Below, piece after piece: positions 1-9,135 of a stretch of DNA of 64,000 nucleotides. This stretch comes from Empedobacter tilapiae (lineage in GTDB: Bacteria > Bacteroidota > Bacteroidia > Flavobacteriales > Weeksellaceae): assembly GCF_004785645.1 (NCBI RefSeq), contig NZ_SRPE01000009.1, forward strand, positions 62,001 to 126,000, in the 5' to 3' direction. Position 1 is the first letter of the stretch; the number at the start of each line of letters is the position of its first letter. A program made the position numbers and the translations under genes. The notes under the pieces were generated by a model, which worked only from the letters and a program-made list of their open reading frames with translations, had not been told where the DNA came from and did no database searches.

Positions 1-17
1 TATCCTAAAATACAATA

Positions 18-1400
18 ATGCGAACTATACATTATTTTTCTTTTGCCACTTTACTTTTCTCTTTTTCAAGTTTTGGACAACAAATTATTGATCCTCAGCT
101 TAGAATACCTATTGAGAAAGCTATTGAAACGAATTATGAATTGAAAAATAAACAACTCGAAGTTGAAAAAAATAACTATCAATACAACGAAGTAAAAGGT
201 AAATTACAACCTAATATATCAGCAATTGCTTTAGGAAGTTATTTAAACTCAAATGGAATTATAGATATTCCTACAAAATCAATTGATTTATTGTCAACAG
301 AAATTTTTTCTGGAAATCAAAAATTTAATACATCAGCAGGATTATTTACTGTTGGAGTTAACGCTACTCAAATTATATTTTCGGGATTACAAATTCCAAA
401 TGCATTAAGTGCTATTCAGGAAAAAAGTACTGCTTTAAATTATTTGAAAGAAGCCGAAAAAGAAATTATCACAAAAGATATCTTACAAACCTATGATCAA
501 TTGATGTTATTGGTCAAAGTAGAAGAATTAATTTCAAATTCTACAAAACGACTAGACAAAGAACATCTGAAAGTTCAAAAAGCAATTCAAAATGGTTTAG
601 CGATTCCTTATGATCGTGAAAAAATAAAATTAGCAATGCTAGAGTTAGAAGCTCGACAAGTTGAGTTGAACGGTAATCGACAATTGTTGTACAAAAAACT
701 GGAAACATTGACACATCTATCGGAACAAGATCTTCAACAAATTCAATATGACCTTACACCTATCGATATTCTTTCATCAAGCTATACTTTAGAAAACAGA
801 AAAGAACTAAAAGCTCTTGAACATTCTGTAAAAGCTTACGAATTTTTGTATCAAAAAGAAAAAGGCTCACATTTACCTCAAGTTTTTGCCTTTGCAAATA
901 CAAATTACACATCTATTTTGGGAAGTCGATTAAAACTAAAAGACTCTGATATTTTGGGAGATGTTAATCTAAAAATGAATCAATTTACGTTGTTTCCGAA
1001 TATATTAATTGGTATTGGTGCAAAGTGGGAATTATTGGATGGTGGACAACATAAAAATAAATTGGCACAAGCAAAAACTGACATTTTAATAAATGAAAAT
1101 AAGTTGAAAGATTCACAAGAAAAACTCAATCTATTGTTAAGCAAAAACAAAATTGATTACGAAACTTCTACTGAAAAGCTGAAAGTAAATAATCAACAAA
1201 ATACCATTGCAACGAATAATTTAGAAATTGCATCAAAACGATTTCAAGAAGGCTTGATTGATGTAACCGAACGTTTGGCTGCCGAAAATGATTATTACAA
1301 AGCCAATTTAGGCTATTATGCTCAAATCTTGGATCAACGCTCTAAAACCTACGAATTACTCCAAACTTCTGGAGAATTATTTAATCAATTATCAAATTAA
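18..1400 (+). CDS. TolC-family outer-membrane efflux channel
   Basis: Outer-membrane channel of a tripartite exporter; it would carry substrate from the inner-membrane pump across the periplasm and out of the cell. The 460-residue product has a clear signal peptide ending near SSFGQQ and the long helical, Gln/Lys/Glu-rich repeats of the TolC/OEP family. The late segment ASKRFQEGLIDVTERLAAEND matches the typical family ending (rYx.GlidvtevL.aen). Length is normal for the family. The HlyD-like adaptor starts 4 nt after the stop and an ABC-2 permease follows, so the three form one operon. The operon may begin left of the window, where a regulator or a further pump subunit could lie. Substrate unknown. 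Confidence 0.9.
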   Translation: MRTIHYFSFATLLFSFSSFGQQIIDPQLRIPIEKAIETNYELKNKQLEVEKNNYQYNEVKGKLQPNISAIALGSYLNSNGIIDIPTKSIDLLSTEIFSGNQKFNTSAGLFTVGVNATQIIFSGLQIPNALSAIQEKSTALNYLKEAEKEIITKDILQTYDQLMLLVKVEELISNSTKRLDKEHLKVQKAIQNGLAIPYDREKIKLAMLELEARQVELNGNRQLLYKKLETLTHLSEQDLQQIQYDLTPIDILSSSYTLENRKELKALEHSVKAYEFLYQKEKGSHLPQVFAFANTNYTSILGSRLKLKDSDILGDVNLKMNQFTLFPNILIGIGAKWELLDGGQHKNKLAQAKTDILINENKLKDSQEKLNLLLSKNKIDYETSTEKLKVNNQQNTIATNNLEIASKRFQEGLIDVTERLAAENDYYKANLGYYAQILDQRSKTYELLQTSGELFNQLSN

Positions 1401-1404
1401 AATC

Positions 1405-2397
1405 ATGAAAAATACATTATCCTATATTTTTGCTTTAAGCGGATTATTTTTTATTACAAATTGTAAATCATCTGACAAGGAAAATAAAAAAGATGAGCAA
1501 ACTATTTTTCAAGGTAAAATTGAGCGCGATCAAATTAACGTTGTAACAAAAATCCCAGGAAAAATAGATCAAATATTAGTTCACGAAGGTGATGAAGTAA
1601 AAAAAGGACAAACGCTTTTTGTCTTACAATTACCAGAAGTTGACGCGAAGAAAAGTCAAGCAGAAGGTGCAGTAAATTCTGCCGAAGCTCAATACGAAAT
1701 GGCGAAAAAAGGAGCGACAGATAATCAATTGAAACAATTACGTGCAAAAGTTGCTGGCTTGAAAGAACAATTAGATTATGCAGAAAAATCAAATCATAGA
1801 CTAAAAAATATGCTTCGAGATAGTCTTGTTCCGCAACAAAGTTATGATGAAGTTTATGCTAAATATCAAGGCGCTAAAAACCAATATTTAGCTGCAAAAG
1901 CTGAATTAGCCGATGCCGAAAATGGCGCGCGAGTTGAACAACAACAAATGGCTTTGGGACAAAAAGAACGTGCTTTGGGAGCTTTGCAAGAAGTAGATGT
2001 TGCAGAAGCTGAAAGACACATCAAAGCACCGCAAGATATGACGGTTGAAACAATTAATCTAAAAGTTGGAGAATTAGCTTTGGCTGGATATTCTATTGCA
2101 AACGGAATTTTGGAAGAAACTACATTTTTTAGATTTACAATTCCTGAGAATAAAATCGGACAATTGCAAAAAAATCAAATCGTCAATTTAAAAGTTCCTT
2201 ATAAAAATAATATGGTTTTGAAAGGTAAAATTGTTTCGATAAAAGTACTTAATTCGTATGCTAATATTTCGACTGCTTATCCTGATATCGATCAACAACA
2301 ATCGCAATATGAAGTAAAAGTTGTCCCTGTTGACTATAAACAAGCTACTCAACTATTGACAAAAGCAAATGTAATTTTGGATCTTAACGCTAAATAA
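1405..2397 (+). CDS. HlyD-family periplasmic adaptor lipoprotein
   Basis: Membrane-fusion/adaptor subunit linking the inner-membrane ABC permease to the TolC-like channel. I chose the ATG at 1405, although the frame is open back to 1318, because MKNTLSYIFAL... then gives a lipoprotein signal ending FFITNC, and because it leaves the upstream gene intact. The product is about 330 residues. A biotinyl-lipoyl-like half motif (IPGKIDQILVHEGDEVKKGQ) follows the signal, then a coiled-coil hairpin rich in Ala/Lys/Glu, then the second lipoyl half (IKAPQDMTVETINLKVGE) and a beta-barrel region. This is the standard order for YhiI/EmrA-type adaptors. Its place between channel and permease genes supports the role; the substrate cannot be read from the sequence. 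Confidence 0.88.
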   Translation: MKNTLSYIFALSGLFFITNCKSSDKENKKDEQTIFQGKIERDQINVVTKIPGKIDQILVHEGDEVKKGQTLFVLQLPEVDAKKSQAEGAVNSAEAQYEMAKKGATDNQLKQLRAKVAGLKEQLDYAEKSNHRLKNMLRDSLVPQQSYDEVYAKYQGAKNQYLAAKAELADAENGARVEQQQMALGQKERALGALQEVDVAEAERHIKAPQDMTVETINLKVGELALAGYSIANGILEETTFFRFTIPENKIGQLQKNQIVNLKVPYKNNMVLKGKIVSIKVLNSYANISTAYPDIDQQQSQYEVKVVPVDYKQATQLLTKANVILDLNAK

Positions 2398-2403
2398 ATT
2401 CTC

Positions 2404-3585
2404 ATGAAAACGATTTTTCATTTAATTATACGAGAATTCAAACTTTTCTTCAAGAATCCTGTTTTACCAATTTTATTCTTGGGAGCACCTATTATGTATG
2501 GTGTTCTGATCGGAAATGTTTATAAAAAAGGAAATGTAACCAATTTACCAATTATTATTGTAGACGAAGATCATACGACGACAAGTCAGAAAATTATTCA
2601 GATGTTAGATGAAAATGAATCGGTGAAAGTTGCTGAAGTTTTACCTTCAACATTTGATTCTAAGAATAAAGCTTTAGCAATCGGAGCTGAAGTTGTGGTT
2701 GTTATTCCTCGAAACTTTCAGTCTGATGTACAACAAAAAAAATTACCTGAAATCGCTTATTTTGTAGATGCTTCAAATACGTTAACTTCTAATACAGCGG
2801 CAATCGCAATTACTACAGTTTTAACAACAATGAAAGCTGGTATTTCAATAGAAACAGCTCGAAAACAAGGTGTTCCAGAATATATTGCAACACAAAGCTA
2901 CGAACCATTCAAATCAACGATGATTCGTCAAAATATCAGAAGTGGAAACTACTTATATTTTATGCTTCCAGGTGTTTTATTAACCGTTTTACAACAAGTT
3001 TTATTATTAGGTTTAGCACTTTCATTTGCTTCAGAATTTGAGAATAGAACATTTAATGAATTAATCTCAAAATCATCTAATCCGTTTACCATTTTATTCG
3101 TCAAAACTTTCCCTTATTTATTTATGTCAGTATTTATATATATGCTGTATTATTGGTTCGGAATGTTTTATGACATGAAATTAGAAACCGAATTCTGGCC
3201 ATTCTTCACTTCTTCTCTTGCATTTATTTTAGCCGTTTGCTTTTTAGGATTTTTAGTCAGCATTCTCCTTCCAAGCCAATTAAAAGCAACCGAAGTTTTG
3301 ATGGTTGTAGCAACACCAAGTTTCATCTTAAGTGGATTTACATGGCCTTTAAGTCAAATGCCAAAATGGATTCAAGCAATTGCAGATTGCATTCCATTAA
3401 CACATTATTTGAAAATATTCCGAATACTTTTCATCGAAAAAGGCGAGCCTGCGTTAATTCAACCACATTTAAATAATCTAATTGTAATAGGAAGTATTTG
3501 CTTTGTCTTATCTTTGGCTATTCTAATCGTTAAAATAAGAAAAGCTAAACAATCGATGAAACAAATCGAAACAGAAAAGATTTAG
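2404..3585 (+). CDS. ABC-2 type transporter permease
   Basis: Inner-membrane permease of the YhhJ/DrrB-like ABC-2 class, 393 residues. One N-terminal membrane helix (around residues 20-40) is followed by a large extracytoplasmic domain of roughly 130 residues. Five further helices follow, starting near the segment YFMLPGVLLTVLQQVLLLG, with the usual family end (SGFTWPLSQMP...PLTHYLKIFR). It begins 6 nt after the adaptor gene and completes an exporter operon. No nucleotide-binding subunit is fused or adjacent: the next gene is an ABC-F protein, which is not a transporter ATPase. The energising ATPase is therefore either upstream of the window, elsewhere, or shared. Confidence 0.9.
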   Translation: MKTIFHLIIREFKLFFKNPVLPILFLGAPIMYGVLIGNVYKKGNVTNLPIIIVDEDHTTTSQKIIQMLDENESVKVAEVLPSTFDSKNKALAIGAEVVVVIPRNFQSDVQQKKLPEIAYFVDASNTLTSNTAAIAITTVLTTMKAGISIETARKQGVPEYIATQSYEPFKSTMIRQNIRSGNYLYFMLPGVLLTVLQQVLLLGLALSFASEFENRTFNELISKSSNPFTILFVKTFPYLFMSVFIYMLYYWFGMFYDMKLETEFWPFFTSSLAFILAVCFLGFLVSILLPSQLKATEVLMVVATPSFILSGFTWPLSQMPKWIQAIADCIPLTHYLKIFRILFIEKGEPALIQPHLNNLIVIGSICFVLSLAILIVKIRKAKQSMKQIETEKI

Positions 3586-3619
3586 CGTCTTTTTTAACTT
3601 ACAAAACAGATAATAAACC

Positions 3620-5509
3620 ATGAATTTTCTTACAGTTGAAAATCTAACCAAATCATACGGAATCAGAACTTTATTTGAAGATGTTAATTTTCATGTAAAC
3701 GAAGGAGACCAAATCGCATTCGTAGCAAAAAATGGAAGTGGAAAATCTACTTTACTTAAAATTTTAGCTGGATTAGAAACGGCCGATTCTGGCGAAGTTC
3801 GTCCAAATAAAGGTGTTAAAATCTTAATGTTAGATCAAAGTGATGACTTTGACGAAAATTTAAAAAGTGAAGAATATATTTTCAATCATTCGAATGAAGT
3901 TTTAGATGTTGTTCGTCAATATGATAATATGATCGAAAATGATCCAACAAATCCTGATTTAATTGATTTAATGGGAAAAATGGATGTTTTAGATGCATGG
4001 AAAGTTGAACCAACAATCAAGGAAATTTTATCAAAATTGAAGATTGATTTCTTGGATCAAAAAATTGGAAAACTTTCTGGAGGTCAGCGTAAACGTATTT
4101 CTTTAGCAAAATTTTTGATTGATTTAAGTTTCGAAACTGGATATGTTCTTTTGATTTTAGATGAGCCTACCAACCATTTGGATATTGAAATGGTGGAATG
4201 GCTTGAATATTTCTTGAACAAAGAAAACAAAACATTGATTTTGGTTACGCACGATCGTTATTTCTTAGATGCAATTTGTACCAAAATTCTCGAAATGGAG
4301 GACAAAACATTGTATGTACATTCAGGAAATTACGAAACTTATATTACGAATAAAGCATTGCGTATCGAGAATCAAAATGCGACAATTGACAAAGCGAAAA
4401 ACCTTTATCGTAAAGAGATTGAATGGATGCGTCGTCAACCACAAGCCCGTACAACAAAATCTAAATCTCGTATTGACGCGTTTTATGATACTGAAAAAGT
4501 TGCTAAATATAAAATTGTCGATCAACAAGTTAAATTAGAGATGGTAATGACGCGCTTAGGTCAAAAAATCATCGAAATGGAACATGTTTCGAAAGCATTT
4601 GGTCAAAAGAAAATTTTAGATGATTTCTCATATATTTTCGCTCGTGGTGGAAAAATTGGTTTAGTCGGAAAAAATGGAGTTGGTAAAACCACTTTCTTAA
4701 AAATGTTAGAAGGAATCGAACCTGCTGATAATGGAATTATTGAACGTGGAGAAACTTTAAATATAGGACATTTCAAACAAGATGGAATTGAATTTAAAGG
4801 CGACGAACGTGTCATTGAGTTTGTGAAAGATATCGCAGATTTTTTCCCTCTTTCTAATGGAAAAGAAATGCGTGCAGAGCAATTCTTAGAAATGTTTTTA
4901 TTTACACCAGAACAACAACATACTTTTATCTCAAAGTTGAGTGGTGGAGAGAAAAAACGTCTGCAATTATTAGCAATTTTGTACAAAAATCCTAACTTTT
5001 TGATTCTTGATGAACCAACAAACGATTTAGATTTACCTACTTTGACGGTTCTTGAAAGTTTCTTAGAAGAATATCAAGGCTGTTTATTAGTTGTTTCCCA
5101 CGATAGATATTTTATGGATAAAGTGGTCGATGAATTGATGATTTTTGAAGGAGAAGGAAAAATTTCTCGTTATATGGGAACGTATACAGAATATCATATC
5201 GAGAATAAAAACAAGCCCGTAACTGAGGATAAAAAGATTGAAAAAGAAATCGTTATTCAAGAAAAAGTAGAATCAAAAGAAAAAATAAAAGAAGCGAAAC
5301 CAAAAAAATTATCGTTTAAAGAACAGCGAGAATTAGAGGAAATTAATAAATCTTTACCAATTCTTGAAGCCAAGAAAGAAGAGTTAACGAATTTGCTTTC
5401 TGATCCAAATTTAGGTTACGACAAAATTGCAACTATTGGAGATAAACTACAAAAAATTGTAGACGAATTAGAAGAAAAAGAATTTCGTTGGTTAGAATTG
5501 AGCGAATAA
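3620..5509 (+). CDS. ABC-F family ATPase, Uup-like
   Basis: Soluble tandem ATPase of the ABC-F class, which acts on ribosomes or structured nucleic acid rather than in transport. In 629 residues there are two nucleotide-binding domains. The first Walker A is AKNGSGKS at residues 36-43, with Ala replacing the usual first Gly; the second is GKNGVGKT. Signature motifs are LSGGQRKR and LSGGEKKR, and Walker B regions are LLILDEPTNHLD and FLILDEPTNDLD. A charged linker and a C-terminal coiled coil (about residues 560-629) resemble the Uup DNA-binding tail. There are no membrane segments. A 34-nt gap separates it from the exporter operon, so it may be cotranscribed, but its role is independent. Choice of Uup over other ABC-F subfamilies rests on the tail only. 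Confidence 0.88.
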   Translation: MNFLTVENLTKSYGIRTLFEDVNFHVNEGDQIAFVAKNGSGKSTLLKILAGLETADSGEVRPNKGVKILMLDQSDDFDENLKSEEYIFNHSNEVLDVVRQYDNMIENDPTNPDLIDLMGKMDVLDAWKVEPTIKEILSKLKIDFLDQKIGKLSGGQRKRISLAKFLIDLSFETGYVLLILDEPTNHLDIEMVEWLEYFLNKENKTLILVTHDRYFLDAICTKILEMEDKTLYVHSGNYETYITNKALRIENQNATIDKAKNLYRKEIEWMRRQPQARTTKSKSRIDAFYDTEKVAKYKIVDQQVKLEMVMTRLGQKIIEMEHVSKAFGQKKILDDFSYIFARGGKIGLVGKNGVGKTTFLKMLEGIEPADNGIIERGETLNIGHFKQDGIEFKGDERVIEFVKDIADFFPLSNGKEMRAEQFLEMFLFTPEQQHTFISKLSGGEKKRLQLLAILYKNPNFLILDEPTNDLDLPTLTVLESFLEEYQGCLLVVSHDRYFMDKVVDELMIFEGEGKISRYMGTYTEYHIENKNKPVTEDKKIEKEIVIQEKVESKEKIKEAKPKKLSFKEQRELEEINKSLPILEAKKEELTNLLSDPNLGYDKIATIGDKLQKIVDELEEKEFRWLELSE

Positions 5510-5555
5510 TATTTATTTTATTTAACTTTAAATTAAATACTCAATTTTTAAAACG

Positions 5556-5909
5556 ATGAAAAAATTAGCACTTGTTTTGGGATTATTCTTCGGAAGTTTT
5601 GCATTTGCACAAACAGTAAATGATATTCCTATTAAAGATATTGACGTAGATTATGTCCAAGTTATTGGAACTAGCCGAGGTTTGAGTACAAAAATGAATA
5701 TCCGATTGGATTTTGGGCAAGAAACAAAATCTATTTCTTTCAAAAATGGTTTGAAAATTAAAGATGAAAAAGGTACGACCATAAAATTCAATTCGATGAT
5801 TGATGCGTTGAATTTTATGTCTGCAAATGGATATGAATTTCAGTTTGCCTACACATCGAAAGAAAATGACGACGATGCGATTTATTATATTTTAAAGAGA
5901 AAAAAATAA
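5556..5909 (+). CDS. small secreted protein of unknown function
   Basis: A 117-residue protein with a clean signal peptide (MKKLALVLGLFFGSFAFAQ) and a short, mostly beta-type mature part ending in basic residues. I do not recognise the family beyond small flavobacterial periplasmic proteins with the pattern of a conserved GTSRGLSTKMNIRLDFGQ stretch. It follows the ABC-F gene after 46 nt and ends at a bidirectional terminator shared with the convergent glycoside hydrolase-like gene. Start is the first Met giving the signal peptide. Confidence 0.7.
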   Translation: MKKLALVLGLFFGSFAFAQTVNDIPIKDIDVDYVQVIGTSRGLSTKMNIRLDFGQETKSISFKNGLKIKDEKGTTIKFNSMIDALNFMSANGYEFQFAYTSKENDDDAIYYILKRKK

Positions 5910-5911
5910 CA

Positions 5912-5937
5912 AAATCCTCAACTTATGTTGAGGATTT
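5912..5937. terminator. bidirectional intrinsic terminator
   Basis: Perfect 11-bp stem (AAATCCTCAAC / GTTGAGGATTT) with a TTAT loop, lying between two convergent stop codons. A/T runs on both sides let it serve both genes. Confidence 0.85.
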
Positions 5938-5958
5938 ATTTTAAGAAAAATTCAATTC

Positions 5959-7578
5959 TTAATTAATTTTTTGAGCAACATAATCACTTTCGTTTCCTAA
6001 ACGATCTACAGCTTTTAATGCAACTGCCGTTAAGCTTTTACCATCTTTATGTTTCAAAATTGTTTGATTTGTTTTGGTTTTATCCAAAATAGATGTTTCC
6101 CAATCGTTGTTGTAACGTGTATACAAAATCCATTTTGAAACCTTCGAATTCATTTTATAATCATTCCAATTCATCACAACTTCTGATGTTTTGGCATTCA
6201 CAGACAAACTTGGTTTTGCCAAAAGATCTGCTTTTATCCAATTCATAGTTGGCACCAAAGCTTTAGCTTTGTATGGACCTTCTTTCAGATAACTCAACAT
6301 CGAAGGATTTTTCGTTAATCCAGCAATACTCCAGTGAATAACTCCTACATTGTTTTGCAAAATCTCTCCAGCCATTTTTACCTGATTTGTAATCTCTGTT
6401 GTTCTATCCGAAACTTTTACTTCTACAGTATTCAAACCTGGCCAAAGATGGCGATTATGTGTATTTTCTGATTTCCACCACTCTAATAATTTAGGAAAAC
6501 TTTGTCCTGTCGAATTAATTGGCCAATACAATTGAGGCGAAAAATAATCAACCCAACCTTTATTCAGCCATAATTTTGCATCAGCATACAATTCATCATA
6601 TTGCGAAGAACCTGTAATTCCAGCAGGATATCCTGGTTTCCAAATTCCAAAAGGACTAATTCCAAATTTCACAAAAGGCTTTTCTGCTTTTATTTCTTTG
6701 TAAATTCTTTCGATAATTGTATTCACATTTTGACGACGCCAATCTGCTCTCGACAATGTTCCTCCATTATTTTTGTAGACATTCCAAGTTGAATTATCTG
6801 GAAAATCTGCTCCACCGTTGTATGATGCATACGGATAGAAATAATCATCAAAATGAACACCATCAATATCATAACGCGAAACGATATCACGAACAACTTC
6901 AGAAACGTGATCTTGCGTTTTTTTGTCTGCAGGATCAAACCAATACATTCCATTTTTCAATCTCAACACATTACTTGGCGATTTTTTCACCATCGATTCA
7001 CTTGTAACAGGACCTCCACTACTGTGATGCGCTCTGTAAGGATTTAACCAAACATGCAACTCAATTCCACGTTTATGCGCTTCTTCTACCCAAAATTCCA
7101 ACGGATCATAATATGGTGAAGGAGCTTTTCCTTCTTCTCCAGTTAAAAAGTAAGACCAAGGCTCGAAATTACTTTTGTACAAAGCATCTGCGGCTGGACG
7201 AACCTGAAAAATGACTGCATTAAAATTATTAGCCTCTAACATATCCAACAACTTTATTGCCTCATCTTTTTGTTGCGTTGTCGTTAAGTCTTTTTTAGAA
7301 GGCCAGTTAATATTTGCAACAGAAGCTACCCAAGCTGCACGGAATTCACGATTTACTTCTGGTAATTTCACTGTAAAAACTTCATCTTTCTTATTAGGAA
7401 TTTCAGTTTTTGGTGTAGTAATAATAGTTGTTTGCGTAGATTCTACAGGTTTTGTAGGTTGTTTTGATTCTACTTTCTTATAGACTATTTTTTTTGAACT
7501 TTTATTTGATGCACAAGAAGTTAAGCCAACAGAAGCCACCCCAAGACACATCAAAATATATTTAAAATTAATTTTCAT
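5959..7578 (-). CDS. GHL10/DUF187-type glycoside hydrolase-like lipoprotein
   Basis: Putative cell-envelope glycoside hydrolase of the family-10-like (GHL10, formerly DUF187) group, 539 residues. A lipoprotein signal ends VGLTSCASNKSS; the residues after the Cys are not acidic, so periplasmic anchoring is more likely than surface export. After a Thr/Pro/Lys linker the catalytic-type barrel spans about residues 70-400. It contains REFRAAWVASVANINWPS, FQVRPAADALY, HVWLNPYRAH, DGVHFDDYFYPY and the late segment SPQLYWPIN, all typical of the family. The last 100 residues look like a fibronectin-III-type domain. Substrate is not established for most members; a peptidoglycan or glucan target is only inference. 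Monocistronic by position. Confidence 0.87.
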   Translation of the reverse strand: MKINFKYILMCLGVASVGLTSCASNKSSKKIVYKKVESKQPTKPVESTQTTIITTPKTEIPNKKDEVFTVKLPEVNREFRAAWVASVANINWPSKKDLTTTQQKDEAIKLLDMLEANNFNAVIFQVRPAADALYKSNFEPWSYFLTGEEGKAPSPYYDPLEFWVEEAHKRGIELHVWLNPYRAHHSSGGPVTSESMVKKSPSNVLRLKNGMYWFDPADKKTQDHVSEVVRDIVSRYDIDGVHFDDYFYPYASYNGGADFPDNSTWNVYKNNGGTLSRADWRRQNVNTIIERIYKEIKAEKPFVKFGISPFGIWKPGYPAGITGSSQYDELYADAKLWLNKGWVDYFSPQLYWPINSTGQSFPKLLEWWKSENTHNRHLWPGLNTVEVKVSDRTTEITNQVKMAGEILQNNVGVIHWSIAGLTKNPSMLSYLKEGPYKAKALVPTMNWIKADLLAKPSLSVNAKTSEVVMNWNDYKMNSKVSKWILYTRYNNDWETSILDKTKTNQTILKHKDGKSLTAVALKAVDRLGNESDYVAQKIN

Positions 7579-7650
7579 TTATAGAAAGATATATTAAGTA
7601 TTACAAAATTAAGAAATAAGCCGATAGGAAACCTCCTTTTATAAGTTAAA

Positions 7651-7687
7651 ATAAATAAAAGCCTTCTTTTGAAAGGCTTTTATTTAT
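7651..7687 (-). terminator. intrinsic terminator of the T9SS gene at 7706
   Basis: A 15-bp perfect stem (ATAAATAAAAGCCTT and its complement) with a 7-nt loop sits just past the stop of the minus-strand gene. Confidence 0.85.
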
Positions 7688-7705
7688 GAGAAATTGAAGA
7701 TGTAA

Positions 7706-8506
7706 TTAGTCTTTAATTACTTTTATTGTTCGAGTACTATTTTCACTTCCAACTCTAACCATATAAACTCCTTTTGGTAAATTTGAAACATCAATATGCA
7801 CATTATTAGCGTTAAATTCTTTTCTAACGAGCTCTTTACCTGTTAAATCATAAATTTTAACGGCTGTAATCTTTCGATCATTTTGAATATTTAAAATATC
7901 TTTTACAGGATTAGGAAAAAAAGCTAATTTGGTTTTAAGTTCTTCTTGCGTTGCCAATGATTCTTTTGTAATTTGAATATTATCTAAACTTAAATAAAAT
8001 TGATCTGGATCTGAAAAAGCTCTAAATGCAATATAGTAAACACCATCTGTTGGAACTTTAAAAGTTACTGATGCCGTTTCATAAGGATAATTGATTATTT
8101 CTTCATCGATCCAAAGTTGTTGCGTCATTGATTCTACATCTGGATTCTGACCTATAAGTACTTCCATTTTTTCTGGGAACCAAGCATCAATTCCCATATA
8201 ATCAAATTTTAAATTAATATTTTCACTCGCTTTTAAATTAATTCCTCTCGAAAATAAATATGAATTTGCAGCATTTTCATGGAAAAAATACAGCATATAT
8301 TTTTCCCCTTCTGAAGGATCAGGAGTTTCTGAAGAGGCTTGTGCAACTTCCCAATTATTTCCGCTTCCCGCATTAATAACTGTCCAACCATCAAGGTCTT
8401 CTGTTTCAAAACCATACGAATATGGTAAATCTGTTGCACTCTTATTTTGTGCATTTAATGTGTATGTACTTAATAGTAAAGTACTCAATAGTAAAATTTT
8501 TTTCAT
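7706..8506 (-). CDS. T9SS type A sorted protein, choice-of-anchor J-like
   Basis: Secreted protein of 266 residues: signal peptide ending LNAQ, a single beta-sandwich resembling the choice-of-anchor J group (YGFETEDLDGWTVINAG near the start, later FKVPTDGVYYIAFRAFSD), then a type A sorting tail. The tail has the family marks FFPNPVKDILNI, VKIYDLTGKELV and LPKGVYMVRV, and ends TRTIKVIKD. Proteins with this tail cross the outer membrane by the type IX system and are usually anchored at the surface. There is no enzymatic domain, so adhesion or carbohydrate binding is inference. It has its own terminator and a divergent neighbour, so it is probably a single-gene unit. Confidence 0.88.
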   Translation of the reverse strand: MKKILLLSTLLLSTYTLNAQNKSATDLPYSYGFETEDLDGWTVINAGSGNNWEVAQASSETPDPSEGEKYMLYFFHENAANSYLFSRGINLKASENINLKFDYMGIDAWFPEKMEVLIGQNPDVESMTQQLWIDEEIINYPYETASVTFKVPTDGVYYIAFRAFSDPDQFYLSLDNIQITKESLATQEELKTKLAFFPNPVKDILNIQNDRKITAVKIYDLTGKELVRKEFNANNVHIDVSNLPKGVYMVRVGSENSTRTIKVIKD

Positions 8507-8666
8507 TTTTTAGTGTTTATTAATTCAGAATTAGAAGATACAAAAACTATTGTCAAATCAGCTAAAACTTCAAAAAAATAGCTGATTACTAATTATATCT
8601 TAACTAATTCTTTTATTTCTTTGTAAAACTTTACGAAAAGGATACATTTACATCAAGTTTCTAACT

Positions 8667-9101
8667 ATGTTTTTAATTATATGTTTTGGAGTAATTATAA
8701 TTTGTGTGAATGTTATTTTACAATCAACTGTTACTGTTTATTCACTAAAATATCTGCATAAATTTAATCTCAAAAAACAACGTTTAACGTTTAGTCAGGT
8801 AATTTGGCAAATGGCATTATCTGTTTCTTTGCTTACTTTGTTACACGGTGCACAATGTACAATTTGGGCGGCAACTTTTTATTTCAATCCAAATATTGAC
8901 AATTTGTATAGTTTTCAGGAAGCAATCTATTTTTCATTAATTACATTTACTACTGTTGGTTATGGTGATGTGGTGATTGATAGCGAATGGAAAATTATGG
9001 CTGGATTAGAAGCGATAAACGGAATTATGATGGTTGGTTGGTCTACTGCGTTGATGTTTTCTTACCTACAAATTATCTTAAAGAAGAATATTTCTGAATA
9101 A
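8667..9101 (+). CDS. small potassium-channel-like membrane protein
   Basis: A 144-residue ion-channel family protein (Ion_trans_2 type). It has three hydrophobic segments (about 1-28, 45-72 and 113-138). Between the second and third lies a pore loop with the K+ selectivity filter TVGYGD at residues 96-101, preceded by EAIYFSLITFT, the usual pore helix. There is no C-terminal RCK/TrkA domain, so gating by cytosolic ligands is not evident. It would assemble as a tetramer in the inner membrane. Located alone between a divergent T9SS gene and a convergent DUF2911 gene. Family assignment is firm; ion selectivity is inferred from the filter. Confidence 0.85.
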   Translation: MFLIICFGVIIICVNVILQSTVTVYSLKYLHKFNLKKQRLTFSQVIWQMALSVSLLTLLHGAQCTIWAATFYFNPNIDNLYSFQEAIYFSLITFTTVGYGDVVIDSEWKIMAGLEAINGIMMVGWSTALMFSYLQIILKKNISE

Positions 9102-9133
9102 AAAAATCCCTTCAAAAAATTGAAGGGATTTTT
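9102..9133. terminator. bidirectional intrinsic terminator
   Basis: A 13-bp stem (AAAAATCCCTTCA / TGAAGGGATTTTT) around an AAAAAT loop separates the convergent channel and DUF2911 genes. Confidence 0.85.
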
Positions 9134-9135
9134 AT

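Noticed and set aside
1318-1404. Upstream extension of the HlyD-like gene
   Set aside because: It would overlap the TolC-like gene by 83 nt and destroy the clear lipoprotein signal that begins at 1405.
3620-5509. ABC-F gene considered as the ATPase of the upstream exporter
   Set aside because: Two fused nucleotide-binding domains, no membrane part and a Uup-like coiled-coil tail mark a soluble ABC-F protein.
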